NCBI RefSeq assembly: GCF_013284055.1
Contig: NZ_CP054143.1
Coordinates: 806,001 to 870,000 of the forward strand
From: Deefgea piscis
GTDB lineage: Bacteria > Pseudomonadota > Gammaproteobacteria > Burkholderiales > Chitinibacteraceae
DNA length: 64,000 nt
Reading direction: 5' to 3'
The notes beneath the pieces were generated by a model, which had not been told where the DNA came from, did not search any database, and worked only from the letters and a program-made list of their open reading frames with translations. The position numbers and the translations under genes were made by a program. Shown in pieces: positions 1 through 10,029 of this stretch; positions within the stretch are counted from its first letter, which is position 1, and the number at the start of each line of letters is the position of its first letter.

Positions 1-1014
1 ATCTGCAGTTTCTCTTGGACTAAATACTAATGCCGTATAGAAAAAACAGAAGAAGATGATTGCAGCAGCATAAAACAAAACATACAACGGCTGGCCAGGA
101 TGCAACATGTCACCCAAGGACTTAAGCCAAGTCAATTTTTCACCATTCCCAGTCCAAGATAAAACAGTCGCTGGAAATAAAATAATTGAAGAGGCAAAAA
201 TTGGTGGGATAACACCAGCCATATTAATTTTCAGTGGCAAGAACGAACTTTGCGCCTGCATCAACCGATTACCAACCTGTCTTTTTGCATATTGAATCGG
301 CACCTTACGCTGCCCACGCTCAACAAAAACAACCACAGCGGTTAGCAAAATAACGCCTACAAACAAGAACAACACCAATAAAATTGGTAGCGAACCTTGA
401 CTTGATAACGTTAAAGTTTTTGCAATTGCAGAAGGAACGCCAGCGGCAATACCGGCACAAATTAGGATAGAAATACCATTCCCCAATCCGCGTTCAGTAA
501 TTTGCTCACCCAGCCACATCAAAAACATTGTTCCAGTAACCAAAGAAATCATTGTTACAGCAACAAACATTCCTTGATCCATAACAACCAAATTAGGCTG
601 TCGGAACAACATCATTGAAATACCAAAACTTTGTGCCGAAGCCAAAAGAACAGTAAAATAACGAGTGTACTGTGTAAGCTTTCGCTTACCCGACTCACCC
701 TCTTTCTTCAACTGTTTTAGGGATGGCAACACTTCACCGGCCAGCTGAACAATGATCGATGCCGAGATATAAGGCATGATACCAATCGCAAATACAGTAA
801 AGCGCGATAAAGCTCCACCTGAAAACATGTTAAACATGTTTAACAAGCCAGTTTGTGACGATTGGAACAAGTTCGCCAGCTCAACCGGATTAATACCCGG
901 TACTGGAATATGTGCGCCAATACGATATACGATCAGCGCACCTACAACGAACCAGATCCGTTTTTTAAGATCAGCAAATTTACTTGCTGAGCCAGCCAAA
1001 GCGGGATTTGCCAC
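1..1014 (-). CDS. secY: Protein translocase subunit SecY (partial, C-terminus outside window)
   Basis: SecY is the channel-forming inner-membrane subunit of the Sec translocon. The frame is open from a GTG start at 1014 to the window edge, 338 codons, so roughly the last 100 of the usual 440 residues are missing. The N-terminus reads [20 protein letters not shown], followed by the family stretch [11 protein letters not shown] and a first membrane segment. The GTG is chosen because family similarity begins there and no ATG lies nearby. It is the last spc-operon gene visible, 29 bases after rplO, and partners SecE encoded at 26487-26843. Confidence 0.95.
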   Translation of the reverse strand, partial: MANPALAGSASKFADLKKRIWFVVGALIVYRIGAHIPVPGINPVELANLFQSSQTGLLNMFNMFSGGALSRFTVFAIGIMPYISASIIVQLAGEVLPSLKQLKKEGESGKRKLTQYTRYFTVLLASAQSFGISMMLFRQPNLVVMDQGMFVAVTMISLVTGTMFLMWLGEQITERGLGNGISILICAGIAAGVPSAIAKTLTLSSQGSLPILLVLFLFVGVILLTAVVVFVERGQRKVPIQYAKRQVGNRLMQAQSSFLPLKINMAGVIPPIFASSIILFPATVLSWTGNGEKLTWLKSLGDMLHPGQPLYVLFYAAAIIFFCFFYTALVFSPRETAD

Positions 1015-1043
1015 GTTCTGCCCTATCCTGTTGATTTACAACA

Positions 1044-1478
1044 TTACTCGCTAATAGAACCGCCAGCAGCCTCGATTGCAGCCTTAGCACCCTTGGTTAC
1101 GCCCAAACCTTTAACAGTTACGGCGCGCTCGATGGTACCAGACAGTACAACTTTGCAAGTCAAAGAATGCTGAGAAATCAAACCAGCCTGAATTAGACTT
1201 AATAAGTCAACTTCGCCGATTGGCAAAGCATTTAATTCAGACAATGTAATTTCAGCATTCTTGCCTTTAGCAAGAGATACAAAACCACGTTTCGGCAAAC
1301 GGCGTTGCAAAGGCATTTGACCGCCTTCAAAACCAACTTTATGGAAGCCGCCAGTACGGGACTTCTGTCCCTTATGACCACGACCACAAGTCTTGCCCAA
1401 ACCAGAACCGATACCACGACCAACACGCTTAGCAGCATGCTTTGCGCCGGCACCAGGAGTTAGGTTATTGAGTTGCAT
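1044..1478 (-). CDS. rplO: 50S ribosomal protein L15
   Basis: L15 is a late-assembling large-subunit protein. The 144-residue product has the typical start [20 protein letters not shown], the glycine/arginine-rich N-terminal tail that threads into 23S rRNA, and the conserved region around KRGF. Length matches the family. It lies one base after rpmD and just before secY, the standard spc-operon order. Confidence 0.97.
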   Translation of the reverse strand: MQLNNLTPGAGAKHAAKRVGRGIGSGLGKTCGRGHKGQKSRTGGFHKVGFEGGQMPLQRRLPKRGFVSLAKGKNAEITLSELNALPIGEVDLLSLIQAGLISQHSLTCKVVLSGTIERAVTVKGLGVTKGAKAAIEAAGGSISE

Positions 1479-1479
1479 A

Positions 1480-1665
1480 TTAACCCTCCACCTTTAGCAA
1501 GTAGCTGATTTTATTAACCATGCCACGATTTTCTGGCGTATCGATTACAACAGATGAACTGTTCATACGACGCAAGCCCAAACCACGAGCACAAGCTTTA
1601 TGAGCCTCAAGACGACCAATCAAGCTTTTAACCAGAGTCACCTTAATTGTTTTAACGTCGCTCAT
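1480..1665 (-). CDS. rpmD: 50S ribosomal protein L30
   Basis: L30 is a small globular large-subunit protein. The 61-residue sequence contains the family motif TLVKSLIGR near the start and LGLRRMNSS in the middle. Its ATG overlaps the stop of rpsE in an ATGA arrangement, indicating translational coupling. Length is normal for bacterial L30. Confidence 0.96.
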   Translation of the reverse strand: MSDVKTIKVTLVKSLIGRLEAHKACARGLGLRRMNSSSVVIDTPENRGMVNKISYLLKVEG

Positions 1666-2177
1666 TGCGCACCCCCAAGAATCTCTTCAACTGTTTTGCC
1701 ACGTTTAGCAGCAATATCAGAAGGGGTGTGTAATTTAGCCAATCCATCCAACGTCGCGCGAACGATATTATATGGATTAGTTGAGCCATGGCATTTTGCA
1801 GTAATGTTATGAATACCCATTACTTCAAAAACAGCGCGCATAGGACCACCAGCAATAATACCAGTACCTTCTGGGGCTGGCTGCATAAACACGGTTGTTG
1901 CTCCGTGCTTACCAAATACAGTGTGTTGCACTGTACCATTACGCAGACTAACTTTTACCATTTTACGGCGAGCTTCTTCCATTGCTTTCTGTACAGCTAC
2001 CGGCACTTCTTTCGATTTGCCTTTACCCATACCAACACTACCGTCACCATTACCAACAACGGTTAGTGCTGCGAAACCAAGGATACGACCACCCTTCACT
2101 ACTTTGGTTACGCGATTAACGCTAACCATTTTTTCGAGTAGACCGTCCTTGACTTCTTCTCTTTCGTTCTTAGCCAT
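1662..2177 (-). CDS. rpsE: 30S ribosomal protein S5
   Basis: S5 contributes to decoding accuracy and mRNA unwinding at the small subunit entry site. The 171-residue protein has the S5 double-stranded RNA-binding fold ([18 protein letters not shown], residues about 18-35) and the C-terminal domain with [15 protein letters not shown]. It sits between rplR (19-base gap) and rpmD (4-base overlap). Confidence 0.97.
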   Translation of the reverse strand: MAKNEREEVKDGLLEKMVSVNRVTKVVKGGRILGFAALTVVGNGDGSVGMGKGKSKEVPVAVQKAMEEARRKMVKVSLRNGTVQHTVFGKHGATTVFMQPAPEGTGIIAGGPMRAVFEVMGIHNITAKCHGSTNPYNIVRATLDGLAKLHTPSDIAAKRGKTVEEILGGAQ

Positions 2178-2196
2178 TATTCAACTCCAAACTCAA

Positions 2197-2550
2197 TTAG
2201 AAGGCCAGGCCAGCTTCACGAGCAGCATCAGCCAACGCTTTCACGCGACCATGGTACTGGAAACCGGAACGGTCAAAAGCAACTGATTCAATACCAGCGG
2301 CCTTAGCACGTTCAGCAATCAACTTACCAACAGCGGTTGCACCAGCAACACTGCCACCATTTTTAACTTCAGCACGCAACCCTGCTTCCAAGGTATTAGC
2401 TGAAGCCAAAACATTACCGCCCGTTGCATCAATAATTTGGGCGTACATATGGCTATTGGTACGATGGACCGACAAGCGCACAACCTTGAGCTCCGCAATC
2501 TTGGCACGGGTTTTACGTGCACGGCGAAGTCTACTTTGATTCTTATCCAT
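2197..2550 (-). CDS. rplR: 50S ribosomal protein L18
   Basis: L18 binds 5S rRNA together with L5 and L25. The 117-residue product starts [18 protein letters not shown], a typical basic L18 tail, and ends with the family signature [20 protein letters not shown]. The position between rplF and rpsE is canonical. Confidence 0.97.
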   Translation of the reverse strand: MDKNQSRLRRARKTRAKIAELKVVRLSVHRTNSHMYAQIIDATGGNVLASANTLEAGLRAEVKNGGSVAGATAVGKLIAERAKAAGIESVAFDRSGFQYHGRVKALADAAREAGLAF

Positions 2551-2563
2551 GATTCAGCCTCGA

Positions 2564-3097
2564 TTACTTCTTCTTGGTTTCTTTGATAACCACAACTTCA
2601 TCAGCATAACGAACACCCTTGCCTTTATATGGCTCTGGCGAACGGTAGGCACGAATCTCTGCAGCAACCTGACCAATAAGTTGTTTATCGGCACCCTTCA
2701 AAAGGATCTCAGTCTGAGTTGGAGTCTCACAAGTAATTCCCTTAGGAATAGCATGAGCAACTGGATGAGAGAAACCTAGTGACAGGTTCAATACTTCACC
2801 TTGAGCCTGAGCACGATAACCAACACCAACAAGTGTTAATTTACGCTCAAAGCCCTTAGAAACACCGTTAACCATATTGTTAACTAATGCACGCAAAGTA
2901 CCAGACATAGAACGAGCAAATTTGCTATTTCCATTGGCTTCGAAAACAACAGAGCCGTTTTCAACTTTGACAGTTACATCAGTAACAATAGGCTGCGCCA
3001 AAGATCCTTTTGGACCCTTAACTACGATTTCACCTGCGGCGATATTTACTTCAACGCCAGCCGGAATGGTTACCGGATTTTTAGCTACGCGGGACAT
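2564..3097 (-). CDS. rplF: 50S ribosomal protein L6
   Basis: L6 lies near the factor-binding centre of the 50S subunit. The 177-residue product starts [17 protein letters not shown], has two L6 repeats, and carries the C-terminal signature [11 protein letters not shown] at about 156-166. It follows rpsH by 12 bases and precedes rplR by 13. Confidence 0.97.
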   Translation of the reverse strand: MSRVAKNPVTIPAGVEVNIAAGEIVVKGPKGSLAQPIVTDVTVKVENGSVVFEANGNSKFARSMSGTLRALVNNMVNGVSKGFERKLTLVGVGYRAQAQGEVLNLSLGFSHPVAHAIPKGITCETPTQTEILLKGADKQLIGQVAAEIRAYRSPEPYKGKGVRYADEVVVIKETKKK

Positions 3098-3109
3098 TGT
3101 GATACCTCA

Positions 3110-3502
3110 TCAAGCAACGATGCACAAAAGCTCGCCACCAACACCATTGGCACGCGCTTTGCGGTCGGTCATCACACCCTTGGATGTAGACACGATCGCC
3201 ACACCAAGACCATTCATTACATTTGGAATGTCGCCAGCACCGCGGTAATCACGCAGACCTGGTTTTGAAACACGATCAAGACGCTCAATAACTGGGCGAC
3301 CTGCGTAGTACTTCAATTCAATCGTCAAGACTGGCTTAACATCACCAGCTACAGTAAACGATTCAACATAACCTTCTTCCACTAAGACTTTAGCAATTGC
3401 AACCTTCAACTTTGAAGACGGCATAGCTACAGCAGCTTTGTCAGCACGTTGTGCATTGCGGATACGAGTCAACATATCGGCGATAGGATCATGCATTGCC
3501 AT
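3110..3502 (-). CDS. rpsH: 30S ribosomal protein S8
   Basis: S8 binds 16S rRNA helix 21. In E. coli it also represses the spc operon by binding the rplX-rplE mRNA junction; whether it does so here cannot be read from sequence. The 130-residue product starts [20 protein letters not shown] and ends with the family motif [13 protein letters not shown]. It lies between rpsN and rplF. Confidence 0.97.
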   Translation of the reverse strand: MAMHDPIADMLTRIRNAQRADKAAVAMPSSKLKVAIAKVLVEEGYVESFTVAGDVKPVLTIELKYYAGRPVIERLDRVSKPGLRDYRGAGDIPNVMNGLGVAIVSTSKGVMTDRKARANGVGGELLCIVA

Positions 3503-3517
3503 GTGTTTTCTCTCCTA

Positions 3518-3823
3518 TTACCAGCTAGCTTTGACCAGACCCGGTACTTCGCCCTTGAAAGCGAGTTCACGCAGCTTGCTGCGACCGAGACCGAATTTGC
3601 GGAACACGCCACGTGAGCGGCCAGTCAATGTGCAACGATTGTGCAAACGAACTGGTGATGCATTACGTGGGAGTTGCTGGAGTTTCAAGCGGGCTTGGAA
3701 TTGTTCTTCCTCACTCGCGTTTTGATCGTTAATAACGACCAAGAGCGCTGCACGTTTAGCTGCAAACTTCGCAACTACAGCTACGCGCTTTGCTTCACGA
3801 TTAATCAGTGCAAGTTTTGCCAT
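3518..3823 (-). CDS. rpsN: 30S ribosomal protein S14
   Basis: S14 is a small-subunit head protein. From the ATG at 3823 it is 101 residues, [20 protein letters not shown] onward, ending in the signature region ([21 protein letters not shown]). An in-frame ATG 57 bases upstream would overlap rplE and add residues unlike S14, so it is rejected. This is the long type lacking the zinc CxxC pairs, so no Zn-dependent variant is implied. Confidence 0.96.
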   Translation of the reverse strand: MAKLALINREAKRVAVVAKFAAKRAALLVVINDQNASEEEQFQARLKLQQLPRNASPVRLHNRCTLTGRSRGVFRKFGLGRSKLRELAFKGEVPGLVKASW

Positions 3824-3830
3824 GATCGCC

Positions 3831-4370
3831 TCAAGTCTTAAACGGGAATTTGAATGCAGCGAGCAGAGCACGCGCTTCATCGTCAGTTTTAGCCGTAGTT
3901 GTGATCGTGATATTCATACCACGAAGCGCATCAATCTTATCGTACTCAATTTCCGGGAAGATGATTTGCTCTTTCACACCCATGTTAAAGTTGCCACGAC
4001 CATCGAAGGACTTGCCACCAATACCACGGAAGTCACGTACACGCGGTAACGCGATAGTAACTAGGCGATCAAGGAATTCAAACATACGTTCACGACGCAA
4101 AGTCACCTTGCAGCCAACCGGATAGCCATCACGAATCTTAAAACCAGCAATTGATTTTTTAGATTTTGTAACAACCGGCTTTTGACCAGCAATCTTTTGC
4201 ATATCGCCAACAGCGAAATCCATTACTTTTTTATCTGCAACTGCCTCACCAACACCCATGTTGATGGTGATTTTTTCAATGCGTGGCACTTGCATTACAG
4301 ACTTGTAGCCGAATTGCTTAACCAACTCGGGAACAATCTGGTTCTCATAAATCTCTTGAAAACGAGCCAT
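3831..4370 (-). CDS. rplE: 50S ribosomal protein L5
   Basis: L5 binds 5S rRNA and contacts P-site tRNA. The 179-residue protein has the L5 signature ([16 protein letters not shown], about 28-43) and the C-terminal motif [11 protein letters not shown]. It lies between rplX and rpsN. In enteric bacteria the ribosome-binding region of this gene is the S8 repressor target. Confidence 0.97.
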   Translation of the reverse strand: MARFQEIYENQIVPELVKQFGYKSVMQVPRIEKITINMGVGEAVADKKVMDFAVGDMQKIAGQKPVVTKSKKSIAGFKIRDGYPVGCKVTLRRERMFEFLDRLVTIALPRVRDFRGIGGKSFDGRGNFNMGVKEQIIFPEIEYDKIDALRGMNITITTTAKTDDEARALLAAFKFPFKT

Positions 4371-4381
4371 CTTGATTCCCC

Positions 4382-4702
4382 TTAGCCGCCAACCACTTCG
4401 CCACTAGACTTGAACACACGCACTTTCTTGCCGTCTTCAAGAGTCTTGAAGCCAACACGATCAGCCTTGCCAGTCGCAGTATTGAAAATAGCCACATTAG
4501 ATACGTCAACCGACTTAGTCAGCTCAACGATACCACCTTGAACACCGCGCATTGGATTTGGTTTTTGGTGTTTTTTAACGATATTAACACCTTCAACCAC
4601 AACACGGCCTTCAGCTGGAATAGAAGTAAGAACGATACCGCGCTTACCCTTATCTTTGCCAGTGAGAACGATTACTTCATCGCCTTTGCGAATCTTGTTC
4701 AT
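4382..4702 (-). CDS. rplX: 50S ribosomal protein L24
   Basis: L24 is an assembly-initiator protein binding the 5' region of 23S rRNA. The 106-residue product carries the KOW motif at its N-terminus ([18 protein letters not shown], residues 5-22). It sits 12 bases after rplN and 11 before rplE. Confidence 0.97.
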   Translation of the reverse strand: MNKIRKGDEVIVLTGKDKGKRGIVLTSIPAEGRVVVEGVNIVKKHQKPNPMRGVQGGIVELTKSVDVSNVAIFNTATGKADRVGFKTLEDGKKVRVFKSSGEVVGG

Positions 4703-4714
4703 GCTGGATACTCC

Positions 4715-5083
4715 TTAAAGAACTTCTGGCGCAAGAGACACGATCTTCATAAAGCGTTCTGTACGCAATTCACGCGTAACAGGCCCAAAGATACGAGTGC
4801 CAATTGGCTCAAGTTTTGCATTAAGAAGAACGGCTGCATTACCATCAAACTTGATAAGTGCACCATCAGCACGACGAACGCCCTTAGCAGTACGAACAAC
4901 GACCGCATTGTATACATCGCCTTTTTTGACGCGACCACGAGGAGCAGCATCTTTAATGCTGACCTTGATGATATCGCCGACAGACGCATAACGACGCTTA
5001 GAGCCACCAAGCACTTTAATGCACATTACAGAACGCGCACCAGTGTTATCGGCAACATCTAGTTTTGATTGCATTTGAATCAT
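4715..5083 (-). CDS. rplN: 50S ribosomal protein L14
   Basis: L14 contacts the 30S subunit at intersubunit bridges. The 122-residue product starts [18 protein letters not shown] and ends with family text around [12 protein letters not shown]. It is the first gene of the spc operon. The 194-base gap separating it from rpsQ holds a hairpin terminator and a branched RNA structure, and is the likely S10/spc boundary. Confidence 0.97.
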   Translation of the reverse strand: MIQMQSKLDVADNTGARSVMCIKVLGGSKRRYASVGDIIKVSIKDAAPRGRVKKGDVYNAVVVRTAKGVRRADGALIKFDGNAAVLLNAKLEPIGTRIFGPVTRELRTERFMKIVSLAPEVL

Positions 5084-5106
5084 TTAAGACAAACCTCCAA
5101 CTTAAC

Positions 5107-5159
5107 CCGCTTAATCAGCCTGGCAAACCAGGTGCCCGGCATTACCGAGCCAATAGCGG
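5107..5159 (-). promoter_or_regulatory. Predicted three-way-junction RNA in the rplN leader
   Basis: Read on the minus strand, a closing helix CCGCT/AGCGG (5155-5159 with 5107-5111) encloses two hairpins. One is GCTCGG-TAATG-CCGGGC (5134-5150), the other CCTGG-TTTG-CCAGG (5119-5132). One pair of the first hairpin is a G-U on the minus strand but a C-A mismatch on the plus strand, which favours function in the spc transcript. It ends about 23 bases before the rplN ATG. A cis-regulatory role is inference. Confidence 0.5.
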
Positions 5160-5220
5160 CTAGTTTTGGATCCCGAAGGGAAAACAGTGCAACCCACAAC
5201 TGCGGGCTACACAATGAAAG

Positions 5221-5247
5221 GGGCATTCTACACAAAGCAGAATGCCC
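5221..5247 (-). terminator. Hairpin after rpsQ, probable end of S10 operon
   Basis: A perfect 9-bp stem (GGGCATTCT with AGAATGCCC) with a 9-base loop starts about 30 bases after the rpsQ stop. The following tract on the minus strand is only moderately T-rich (CTTTC), so termination is probably partial. In E. coli the S10 and spc operons also part between rpsQ and rplN. Confidence 0.55.
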
Positions 5248-5277
5248 TCACAAGCTTTTACGCAAAATTAATTAAAA

Positions 5278-5541
5278 TTAAGCAGCACGAGCCTTTTCAA
5301 CCAATGCAGTTACTGTCCAATTTTTAGTCTTAGACAGTGGACGGCACTCAGCAATCATGACCAAATCACCATCTGCATACTGATTTGATTCATCATGTGC
5401 GTGATACTTTTTAGACTGACGTACCATCTTGCCGTACAGTGGATGCTTAACCAAACGCTCCACCAATACAGTTACGGTTTTGTCCATCTTTGCGCTAACC
5501 ACTCGACCAGTCAGCGTACGCTTGAGTTTAGCTTCGCTCAT
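5278..5541 (-). CDS. rpsQ: 30S ribosomal protein S17
   Basis: S17 is an early-binding small-subunit protein. The 87-residue OB-fold product contains [18 protein letters not shown] near the start and the family motif KYHAHDE at 45-51. It is the last gene of the S10 part of the cluster, one base after rpmC, and is followed by a hairpin terminator. Confidence 0.97.
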   Translation of the reverse strand: MSEAKLKRTLTGRVVSAKMDKTVTVLVERLVKHPLYGKMVRQSKKYHAHDESNQYADGDLVMIAECRPLSKTKNWTVTALVEKARAA

Positions 5542-5542
5542 A

Positions 5543-5734
5543 TTAAGCCGCCTTCTGATTCAGAACGGTAAGAACACGTGCAACATCTTTACGCACACGC
5601 TTGATCTCACTAGTGTTAGCCAATTGGCCTGTCGCATGCTGCATGCGAAGACTAAACTGCGCTTTCAGCAGTGCCGTCAATTCGCCCTTAAGCTCTTCAA
5701 CGGATTTCTGTTGTAGTTCAGATGCTTTCATCAT
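5543..5734 (-). CDS. rpmC: 50S ribosomal protein L29
   Basis: L29 sits at the polypeptide exit tunnel, where trigger factor and SRP dock. The product is 63 residues, [19 protein letters not shown] onward; the second Met may be the true start. Its start overlaps the rplP stop by 4 bases. Length and order are typical. Confidence 0.96.
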   Translation of the reverse strand: MMKASELQQKSVEELKGELTALLKAQFSLRMQHATGQLANTSEIKRVRKDVARVLTVLNQKAA

Positions 5735-6147
5735 TGCCCCACTTGACGTGTAACCATGGTAACTGAGAAAGGCAATTTAGCAGACGCCAGGCGGAAAGCC
5801 TCACGTGCAACCTCTTCAGATACACCATTCAATTCGTACAATACTTTACCCGGCTGAATCTCAGCAACGTAGTAATCCGGCGAACCCTTCCCTCCACCCA
5901 TACGAACTTCAGCAGGTTTAGTAGAAATAGGCTTGTCTGGGAATGCACGAATCCAAACACGACCACCACGTTTAATGTAACGTGTAATCGCACGACGAGC
6001 AGATTCAATTTGACGCGCAGTTAAACGGCCACGGCTAGTTGCCTTCAAACCGTACTCACCGAACGCAACAGTATTACCACGAGTGGCGATACCAGTATTG
6101 CGACCTTTTTGAACCTTACGGTACTTGAGTCTAGTTGGCTGCAGCAT
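5731..6147 (-). CDS. rplP: 50S ribosomal protein L16
   Basis: L16 helps position tRNA in the A site. The 138-residue product starts [19 protein letters not shown] and contains the L16 signatures [17 protein letters not shown] and [14 protein letters not shown]. It overlaps the end of rpsC by 17 bases and rpmC by 4, suggesting tight coupling. Confidence 0.97.
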   Translation of the reverse strand: MLQPTRLKYRKVQKGRNTGIATRGNTVAFGEYGLKATSRGRLTARQIESARRAITRYIKRGGRVWIRAFPDKPISTKPAEVRMGGGKGSPDYYVAEIQPGKVLYELNGVSEEVAREAFRLASAKLPFSVTMVTRQVGQ

Positions 6148-6835
6148 TTCGAGGCCCCTTACGTGGTTTCTTCTGTGTTTCTACTGGCTCAGCGGCGAAT
6201 TTATCACCTGGCTTCACATCACCCTTGTAGACCCAAACCTTAACACCAATAATACCGTAGGTTGTTTTAGCTTCAGAAGTAGCATAATCAATATCTGCAC
6301 GCAATGTATGCAATGGAACACGACCTTCACGATACCATTCAGTACGTGCAATTTCGATACCATTCAAGCGACCAGAAGACATGATTTTAATACCTTGCGC
6401 ACCAAGGCGCATTGCATTTTGCATTGCACGCTTCATTGCACGACGGAACATCACGCGTTTCTCAAGCTGAGCAGTAATACTATCAGCAATAATCTGAGCA
6501 TCAATCTCTGGCTTGCGAACTTCTTCAATATTCACATGCACTGGAACATTCAAGATTTTCTGCAAAGCGAGCTTCAATTGCTCGATATCTTCGCCTTTCT
6601 TACCAATTACAACACCAGGACGTGCCGAGTAGATTGTAACTTTTGCATTTTTTGCCGGACGCTCAATCACGATACGACTAACAGCAGCGCCTACCAACTT
6701 TTTCTTCAAAAATGCACGAACTTCAATATCTTCGTTAAGCATTTTTGCAAAGTTGCTGCTATTAGCATACCAACGCGAGGACCAATTTTTGGTGACAGGT
6801 AAACGAAAACCCGTCGGATGAATTTTCTGACCCAT
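6131..6835 (-). CDS. rpsC: 30S ribosomal protein S3
   Basis: S3 forms part of the mRNA entry tunnel and its helicase activity. From the ATG at 6835 the protein is 234 residues, [18 protein letters not shown] onward. An earlier in-frame ATG at 6856 is rejected because S3 proteins start at MGQK. The KH domain carries the [14 protein letters not shown]-type loop at about 60-75, and the C-terminal motif [10 protein letters not shown] is present. Confidence 0.97.
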   Translation of the reverse strand: MGQKIHPTGFRLPVTKNWSSRWYANSSNFAKMLNEDIEVRAFLKKKLVGAAVSRIVIERPAKNAKVTIYSARPGVVIGKKGEDIEQLKLALQKILNVPVHVNIEEVRKPEIDAQIIADSITAQLEKRVMFRRAMKRAMQNAMRLGAQGIKIMSSGRLNGIEIARTEWYREGRVPLHTLRADIDYATSEAKTTYGIIGVKVWVYKGDVKPGDKFAAEPVETQKKPRKGPRNAAAN

Positions 6836-6845
6836 GAGTCGCTCC

Positions 6846-7175
6846 TTAATCGCCAACAGTCAGCGTAATGTGGCAAGTTTGCTTCTCGATTTTATTGCCA
6901 CGGCCTTTAGCACGTGCAGTAAAACGCTTCAAAGAAGGCCCTTTATCCACATAAATCGTTTTCACTTTAAGAGTATCGATATCGGCACCCTCATTGTGCT
7001 CGGCATTGGCAATAGCCGACTCCAAAACCTTCTTAATTAAAACTGCACCCTTTTTAGGGCTGAAGGCCAGAATATTTAACGCCTGCTCAACGGACTTGCC
7101 ACGGACGAGGTCAGCGACAAGCCGCGCTTTTTGAGCGGAGAGGCGAGTGTTGCTTAGTACAGCAGATACTTGCAT
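6846..7175 (-). CDS. rplV: 50S ribosomal protein L22
   Basis: L22 lines the peptide exit tunnel with L4; its beta-hairpin is the macrolide-resistance site. The 109-residue product starts [20 protein letters not shown] and ends with the hairpin region [17 protein letters not shown]. It sits between rpsS and rpsC. Confidence 0.97.
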   Translation of the reverse strand: MQVSAVLSNTRLSAQKARLVADLVRGKSVEQALNILAFSPKKGAVLIKKVLESAIANAEHNEGADIDTLKVKTIYVDKGPSLKRFTARAKGRGNKIEKQTCHITLTVGD

Positions 7176-7184
7176 GTCTTCACC

Positions 7185-7460
7185 TTATCGCTTGGATTTT
7201 TTGTCCGCGGCGTGACCTTTAAAAGTACGGGTCAGTGCAAACTCACCCAACTTGTGGCCAACCATGTTTTCATTAACGTAAACAGGAATGTGCTGCTTAC
7301 CGTTATGCACAGCAATTGTCAGACCAACAAAGTCTGGCAATACCGTAGAACGACGTGACCAAGTTTTAACTGGGCGCTTGTCGTTAGTCGCGCGAACTGC
7401 CTCAACTTTTTTCAACAAGTGCAGGTCAACAAATGGACCCTTTTTAAGAGAACGTGCCAT
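7185..7460 (-). CDS. rpsS: 30S ribosomal protein S19
   Basis: S19 lies in the head of the small subunit near the A-site tRNA. The 91-residue product starts [20 protein letters not shown] and contains [15 protein letters not shown] and [11 protein letters not shown]. It starts 5 bases after the rplB stop. Confidence 0.97.
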   Translation of the reverse strand: MARSLKKGPFVDLHLLKKVEAVRATNDKRPVKTWSRRSTVLPDFVGLTIAVHNGKQHIPVYVNENMVGHKLGEFALTRTFKGHAADKKSKR

Positions 7461-7465
7461 TTACA

Positions 7466-8299
7466 TTACCTCTTATTCGCTGGACGACGGCGCACGATCA
7501 TATTGCTAGTACGCTTATTACGACGCGTACGATAGCCCTTAGCTGGCTGACCCCACGGACTAACTGGAACACGACCTTCACCAGTACGGCCTTCACCACC
7601 ACCGTGCGGGTGATCCACCGGATTCATCGCAGTACCGCGCACTGTTGGACGAATACCCAACCAGCGCTTCGCGCCTGCTTTACCATATGAACGCAGACTG
7701 TGTTCGCCATTACCCACTTCACCGATTGTTGCGCGGCAATCAACATGTACTTTACGAATTTCGCCAGAGCGGAGACGTAACTGAGCATACATGCCATCAC
7801 GAGCCAACAATTGAACGCTAGTACCAGCCGAACGCGCAATCTGCGCACCCTTGCCAGGCTGCATTTCGATGCAGTGAATTGTCGAACCCACCGGAATATT
7901 GCGGATAGGTAGTGTATTACCAACCTTGATCGGAGCATCTGAACCAGATACAACCGTCATGCCTGCACTCAAGCCTTTAGGGGCAATAATGTAAGCACGC
8001 TCACCATCCGTATAGCACAACAAAGCAATATTAGCAGTGCGGTTTGGATCGTATTCTAAACGCTCAACTTTCGCGACAATACCATCTTTATTGCGACGGA
8101 AATCAACCAAGCGATAATGCTGCTTATGACCACCACCGATATGACGAGTAGTGATGTGACCATTGTTATTACGGCCACCAGTCTTTGATTTCTTAACCAA
8201 TAAAGGAGCGTACGGTGCACCTTTATGCAAGTCAGGACTTACAACCTTAACGACTGCGCGGCGACCGGGCGATGTCGGCTTAACTTTTACCAATGCCAT
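7466..8299 (-). CDS. rplB: 50S ribosomal protein L2
   Basis: L2 is essential for subunit association and supports the peptidyl-transferase centre. The 277-residue product carries [20 protein letters not shown] at about 43-62 and the conserved C-terminal signature [17 protein letters not shown] with its functional histidine. It sits between rplW and rpsS. Confidence 0.98.
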   Translation of the reverse strand: MALVKVKPTSPGRRAVVKVVSPDLHKGAPYAPLLVKKSKTGGRNNNGHITTRHIGGGHKQHYRLVDFRRNKDGIVAKVERLEYDPNRTANIALLCYTDGERAYIIAPKGLSAGMTVVSGSDAPIKVGNTLPIRNIPVGSTIHCIEMQPGKGAQIARSAGTSVQLLARDGMYAQLRLRSGEIRKVHVDCRATIGEVGNGEHSLRSYGKAGAKRWLGIRPTVRGTAMNPVDHPHGGGEGRTGEGRVPVSPWGQPAKGYRTRRNKRTSNMIVRRRPANKR

Positions 8300-8310
8300 G
8301 TTTAGTCCCC

Positions 8311-8616
8311 TTATTGCGCAGCTGCAAGGTCAAGTTCTTGACCGGATACTAAGCTTACATAAGCTTTTTTCCAGTCTTTGCGGCGACCATTCGTACGGCC
8401 AAAACGCTTAGACTTACCTTTAACATTAACTACGTTGACCGCCTCAACCTTCACTTTAAAGAGAAGTTCAACGGCAGCCTTGATTTCAGCTTTAGTCGCA
8501 TCGGTAGAAACACGAAATACGACTTGCTCAGCTTTCTCAGCAACCAAAGTGCTCTTTTCAGAAACTATTGGAGCCAAAATCACCTGAAGCATGCGATTTT
8601 CTGCAATTTTGATCAT
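8311..8616 (-). CDS. rplW: 50S ribosomal protein L23
   Basis: L23 is the docking site of trigger factor and SRP at the tunnel exit. From the ATG at 8616, which overlaps the rplD stop as ATGA, the protein is 101 residues with the family stretch [14 protein letters not shown] at 10-23. A Met at residue 9 is an alternative start, but the overlap favours the longer form. Confidence 0.96.
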   Translation of the reverse strand: MIKIAENRMLQVILAPIVSEKSTLVAEKAEQVVFRVSTDATKAEIKAAVELLFKVKVEAVNVVNVKGKSKRFGRTNGRRKDWKKAYVSLVSGQELDLAAAQ

Positions 8617-9233
8617 GCAAACAACTCCTCAAAAGCCTGTAGTGCATCACGAGTGAACACAACTTTTTTGAAGCGCACCAAACTAACTGGATCTGCCTGA
8701 GCCGCTTCCAACACCAAAACATGCGGAAGATTACGGGAAGCCAAATACAGGTTCTCGTCCAATTCTTTGGTCACAATGAGCACGTTATCGAGCTGCATTT
8801 CTGCCAATTTTTGAGCAAAAGCCTTAGTCTTAGGTGCTTCTAGGGCAAAAGAATCAACAACGATCAGACGCTCTTCACGCACCAATTGCGACATAATTGT
8901 TGCAATACCAGCACGGTACATCTTACGGTTAACTTTATGCGAAAAATTCTCGTCAGGGCTGTTCGGGAATGCACGACCACCACCACGCCACAACGGAGAA
9001 GATGTCATACCAGCACGAGCACGGCCAGTACCTTTTTGACGCCATGGTTTTTTAGTTGAATGCTTTACATTACCACGACCCAATTGCGCGCGATTACCGC
9101 TACGGGCATTGGCAAAGTATGCAGTTACAACTTGATGAACCAAGGCTTCATTAAATTCACGACCAAACAAGTCATCTGAAGCAGCAACAGCTACTTGAGC
9201 CTCGCCTTTCGTATTAACAACTTTAAGTTCCAT
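8613..9233 (-). CDS. rplD: 50S ribosomal protein L4
   Basis: L4 lines the exit tunnel and, in E. coli, represses its own S10 operon by attenuation. The 206-residue product has the tunnel-loop signature [21 protein letters not shown] truncated here to its core GTGRARAG, then [10 protein letters not shown]. It overlaps rplC by one base (TAATG) and rplW by four. Whether L4 acts on the hairpins between rpsJ and rplC is an open question. Confidence 0.97.
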   Translation of the reverse strand: MELKVVNTKGEAQVAVAASDDLFGREFNEALVHQVVTAYFANARSGNRAQLGRGNVKHSTKKPWRQKGTGRARAGMTSSPLWRGGGRAFPNSPDENFSHKVNRKMYRAGIATIMSQLVREERLIVVDSFALEAPKTKAFAQKLAEMQLDNVLIVTKELDENLYLASRNLPHVLVLEAAQADPVSLVRFKKVVFTRDALQAFEELFA

Positions 9234-9877
9234 TATGCACCTGCCTTAACGCTCGAACGAACGATAACGTCATTGCCCTTGGAGCCTGGTACACCACCCT
9301 TAACCAGCAACAATTGACGCTCAGCATCAACTCGCACGATTTCAAGGTTTTGCACGGTACGCTGAACATTACCGAGCTGACCAGCCATGCGTTTACCTGG
9401 CAAAACACGACCCGGATCTTGCGCTTGACCGATAGAGCCAGCAGAACGATGCGACAGTGAATTACCGTGCGTAGCACGATTAGAAGCAAAATGATAACGC
9501 TTGATAACACCAGCCCAACCTTTACCTTGGCTAGTACCAGTAACATCAACCATTTGACCAACACTAAACAACTCAACTGACAAAGCATCACCAGCTTTCA
9601 ACTCAGCAGCTTTCTCTGCAGGAATACGGAACTCAACGAGTGCCAAACCTGCTTCAACGCCTGCTTTCGCGAAATGACCAGCCTCAGCCTTATTCACTCG
9701 ACTTGCTTTTTTTGTACCGAAAGTAACCTGAACAGCAGAGTAGCCGTCAGCTTCCAGAGTTTTGATTTGCGTGACGCGATTTGCAGCCATGTCCAACACA
9801 GTTACTGGAATGGAAGCACCATCCTCAGCAAATACGCGGGTCATGCCGACTTTGCGACCTACAAGACCTAAGCTCAT
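9233..9877 (-). CDS. rplC: 50S ribosomal protein L3
   Basis: L3 initiates large-subunit assembly and reaches the peptidyl-transferase centre. The 214-residue product starts [20 protein letters not shown], with the central loop motif [20 protein letters not shown] (about 129-148) that is glutamine-methylated in E. coli. It is separated from rpsJ by 152 bases containing a strong terminator-like hairpin, unlike the short spacing of the other S10 genes. Confidence 0.97.
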   Translation of the reverse strand: MSLGLVGRKVGMTRVFAEDGASIPVTVLDMAANRVTQIKTLEADGYSAVQVTFGTKKASRVNKAEAGHFAKAGVEAGLALVEFRIPAEKAAELKAGDALSVELFSVGQMVDVTGTSQGKGWAGVIKRYHFASNRATHGNSLSHRSAGSIGQAQDPGRVLPGKRMAGQLGNVQRTVQNLEIVRVDAERQLLLVKGGVPGSKGNDVIVRSSVKAGA

Positions 9878-9896
9878 AGTTATTCCCTTTTCAAGG

Positions 9897-9916
9897 GCCA
9901 GTTACGATTGACTGGC
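9897..9916 (-). promoter_or_regulatory. Small hairpin in rplC leader
   Basis: On the minus strand GCCAGT and ACTGGC pair around an 8-base loop, about 20 bases before the rplC start. Together with the terminator at 9938-9966 and the GNRA hairpin at 9989-10016 it forms a run of three stems in the rpsJ-rplC gap. Function unknown. Confidence 0.35.
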
Positions 9917-9926
9917 TATGACTATT

Positions 9927-9966
9927 AAAAAATAAAACGGGCTTGCCACATTAATTGGCAAGCCCG
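9927..9966 (-). terminator. Strong intrinsic terminator/attenuator between rpsJ and rplC
   Basis: A perfect 11-bp stem CGGGCTTGCCA/TGGCAAGCCCG (9938-9948 with 9956-9966) and a 7-base loop is followed on the minus strand by TTTTATTTTTT. This is a textbook intrinsic terminator placed inside what is normally one S10 operon. Either rplC has its own promoter or the element is a regulated attenuator. Confidence 0.8.
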
Positions 9967-9988
9967 AGATACTAACAAAGTTTATTAA

Positions 9989-10016
9989 CCGTCGCAAGGG
10001 CTTTCGCCCTCAACGG
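9989..10016 (-). promoter_or_regulatory. GAAA-capped stem-loop downstream of rpsJ
   Basis: On the minus strand AGGGC-GAAA-GCCCT is extended by CCGTTG/CGACGG after a two-base bulge, with one G-U pair. It begins a few bases after the rpsJ stop and precedes the terminator at 9938-9966. The GNRA loop and bulge resemble protein-binding or tertiary-contact elements; the role is inferred. Confidence 0.4.
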
Positions 10017-10029
10017 CAAAACTGAGTCA

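Noticed and set aside
6125-6802. Long open frame (225 codons) on the plus strand opposite rpsC
   Set aside because: It is the complement of a certain ribosomal protein gene and gives low-complexity, Thr/Asn/Cys-rich text with no ribosome site.
9971-9999. TTGCGA-17-TAGTAT as a promoter for rplC
   Set aside because: Each box has only four of six matches, and transcripts would run at once into the strong terminator at 9938-9966, so it is not listed as a promoter.
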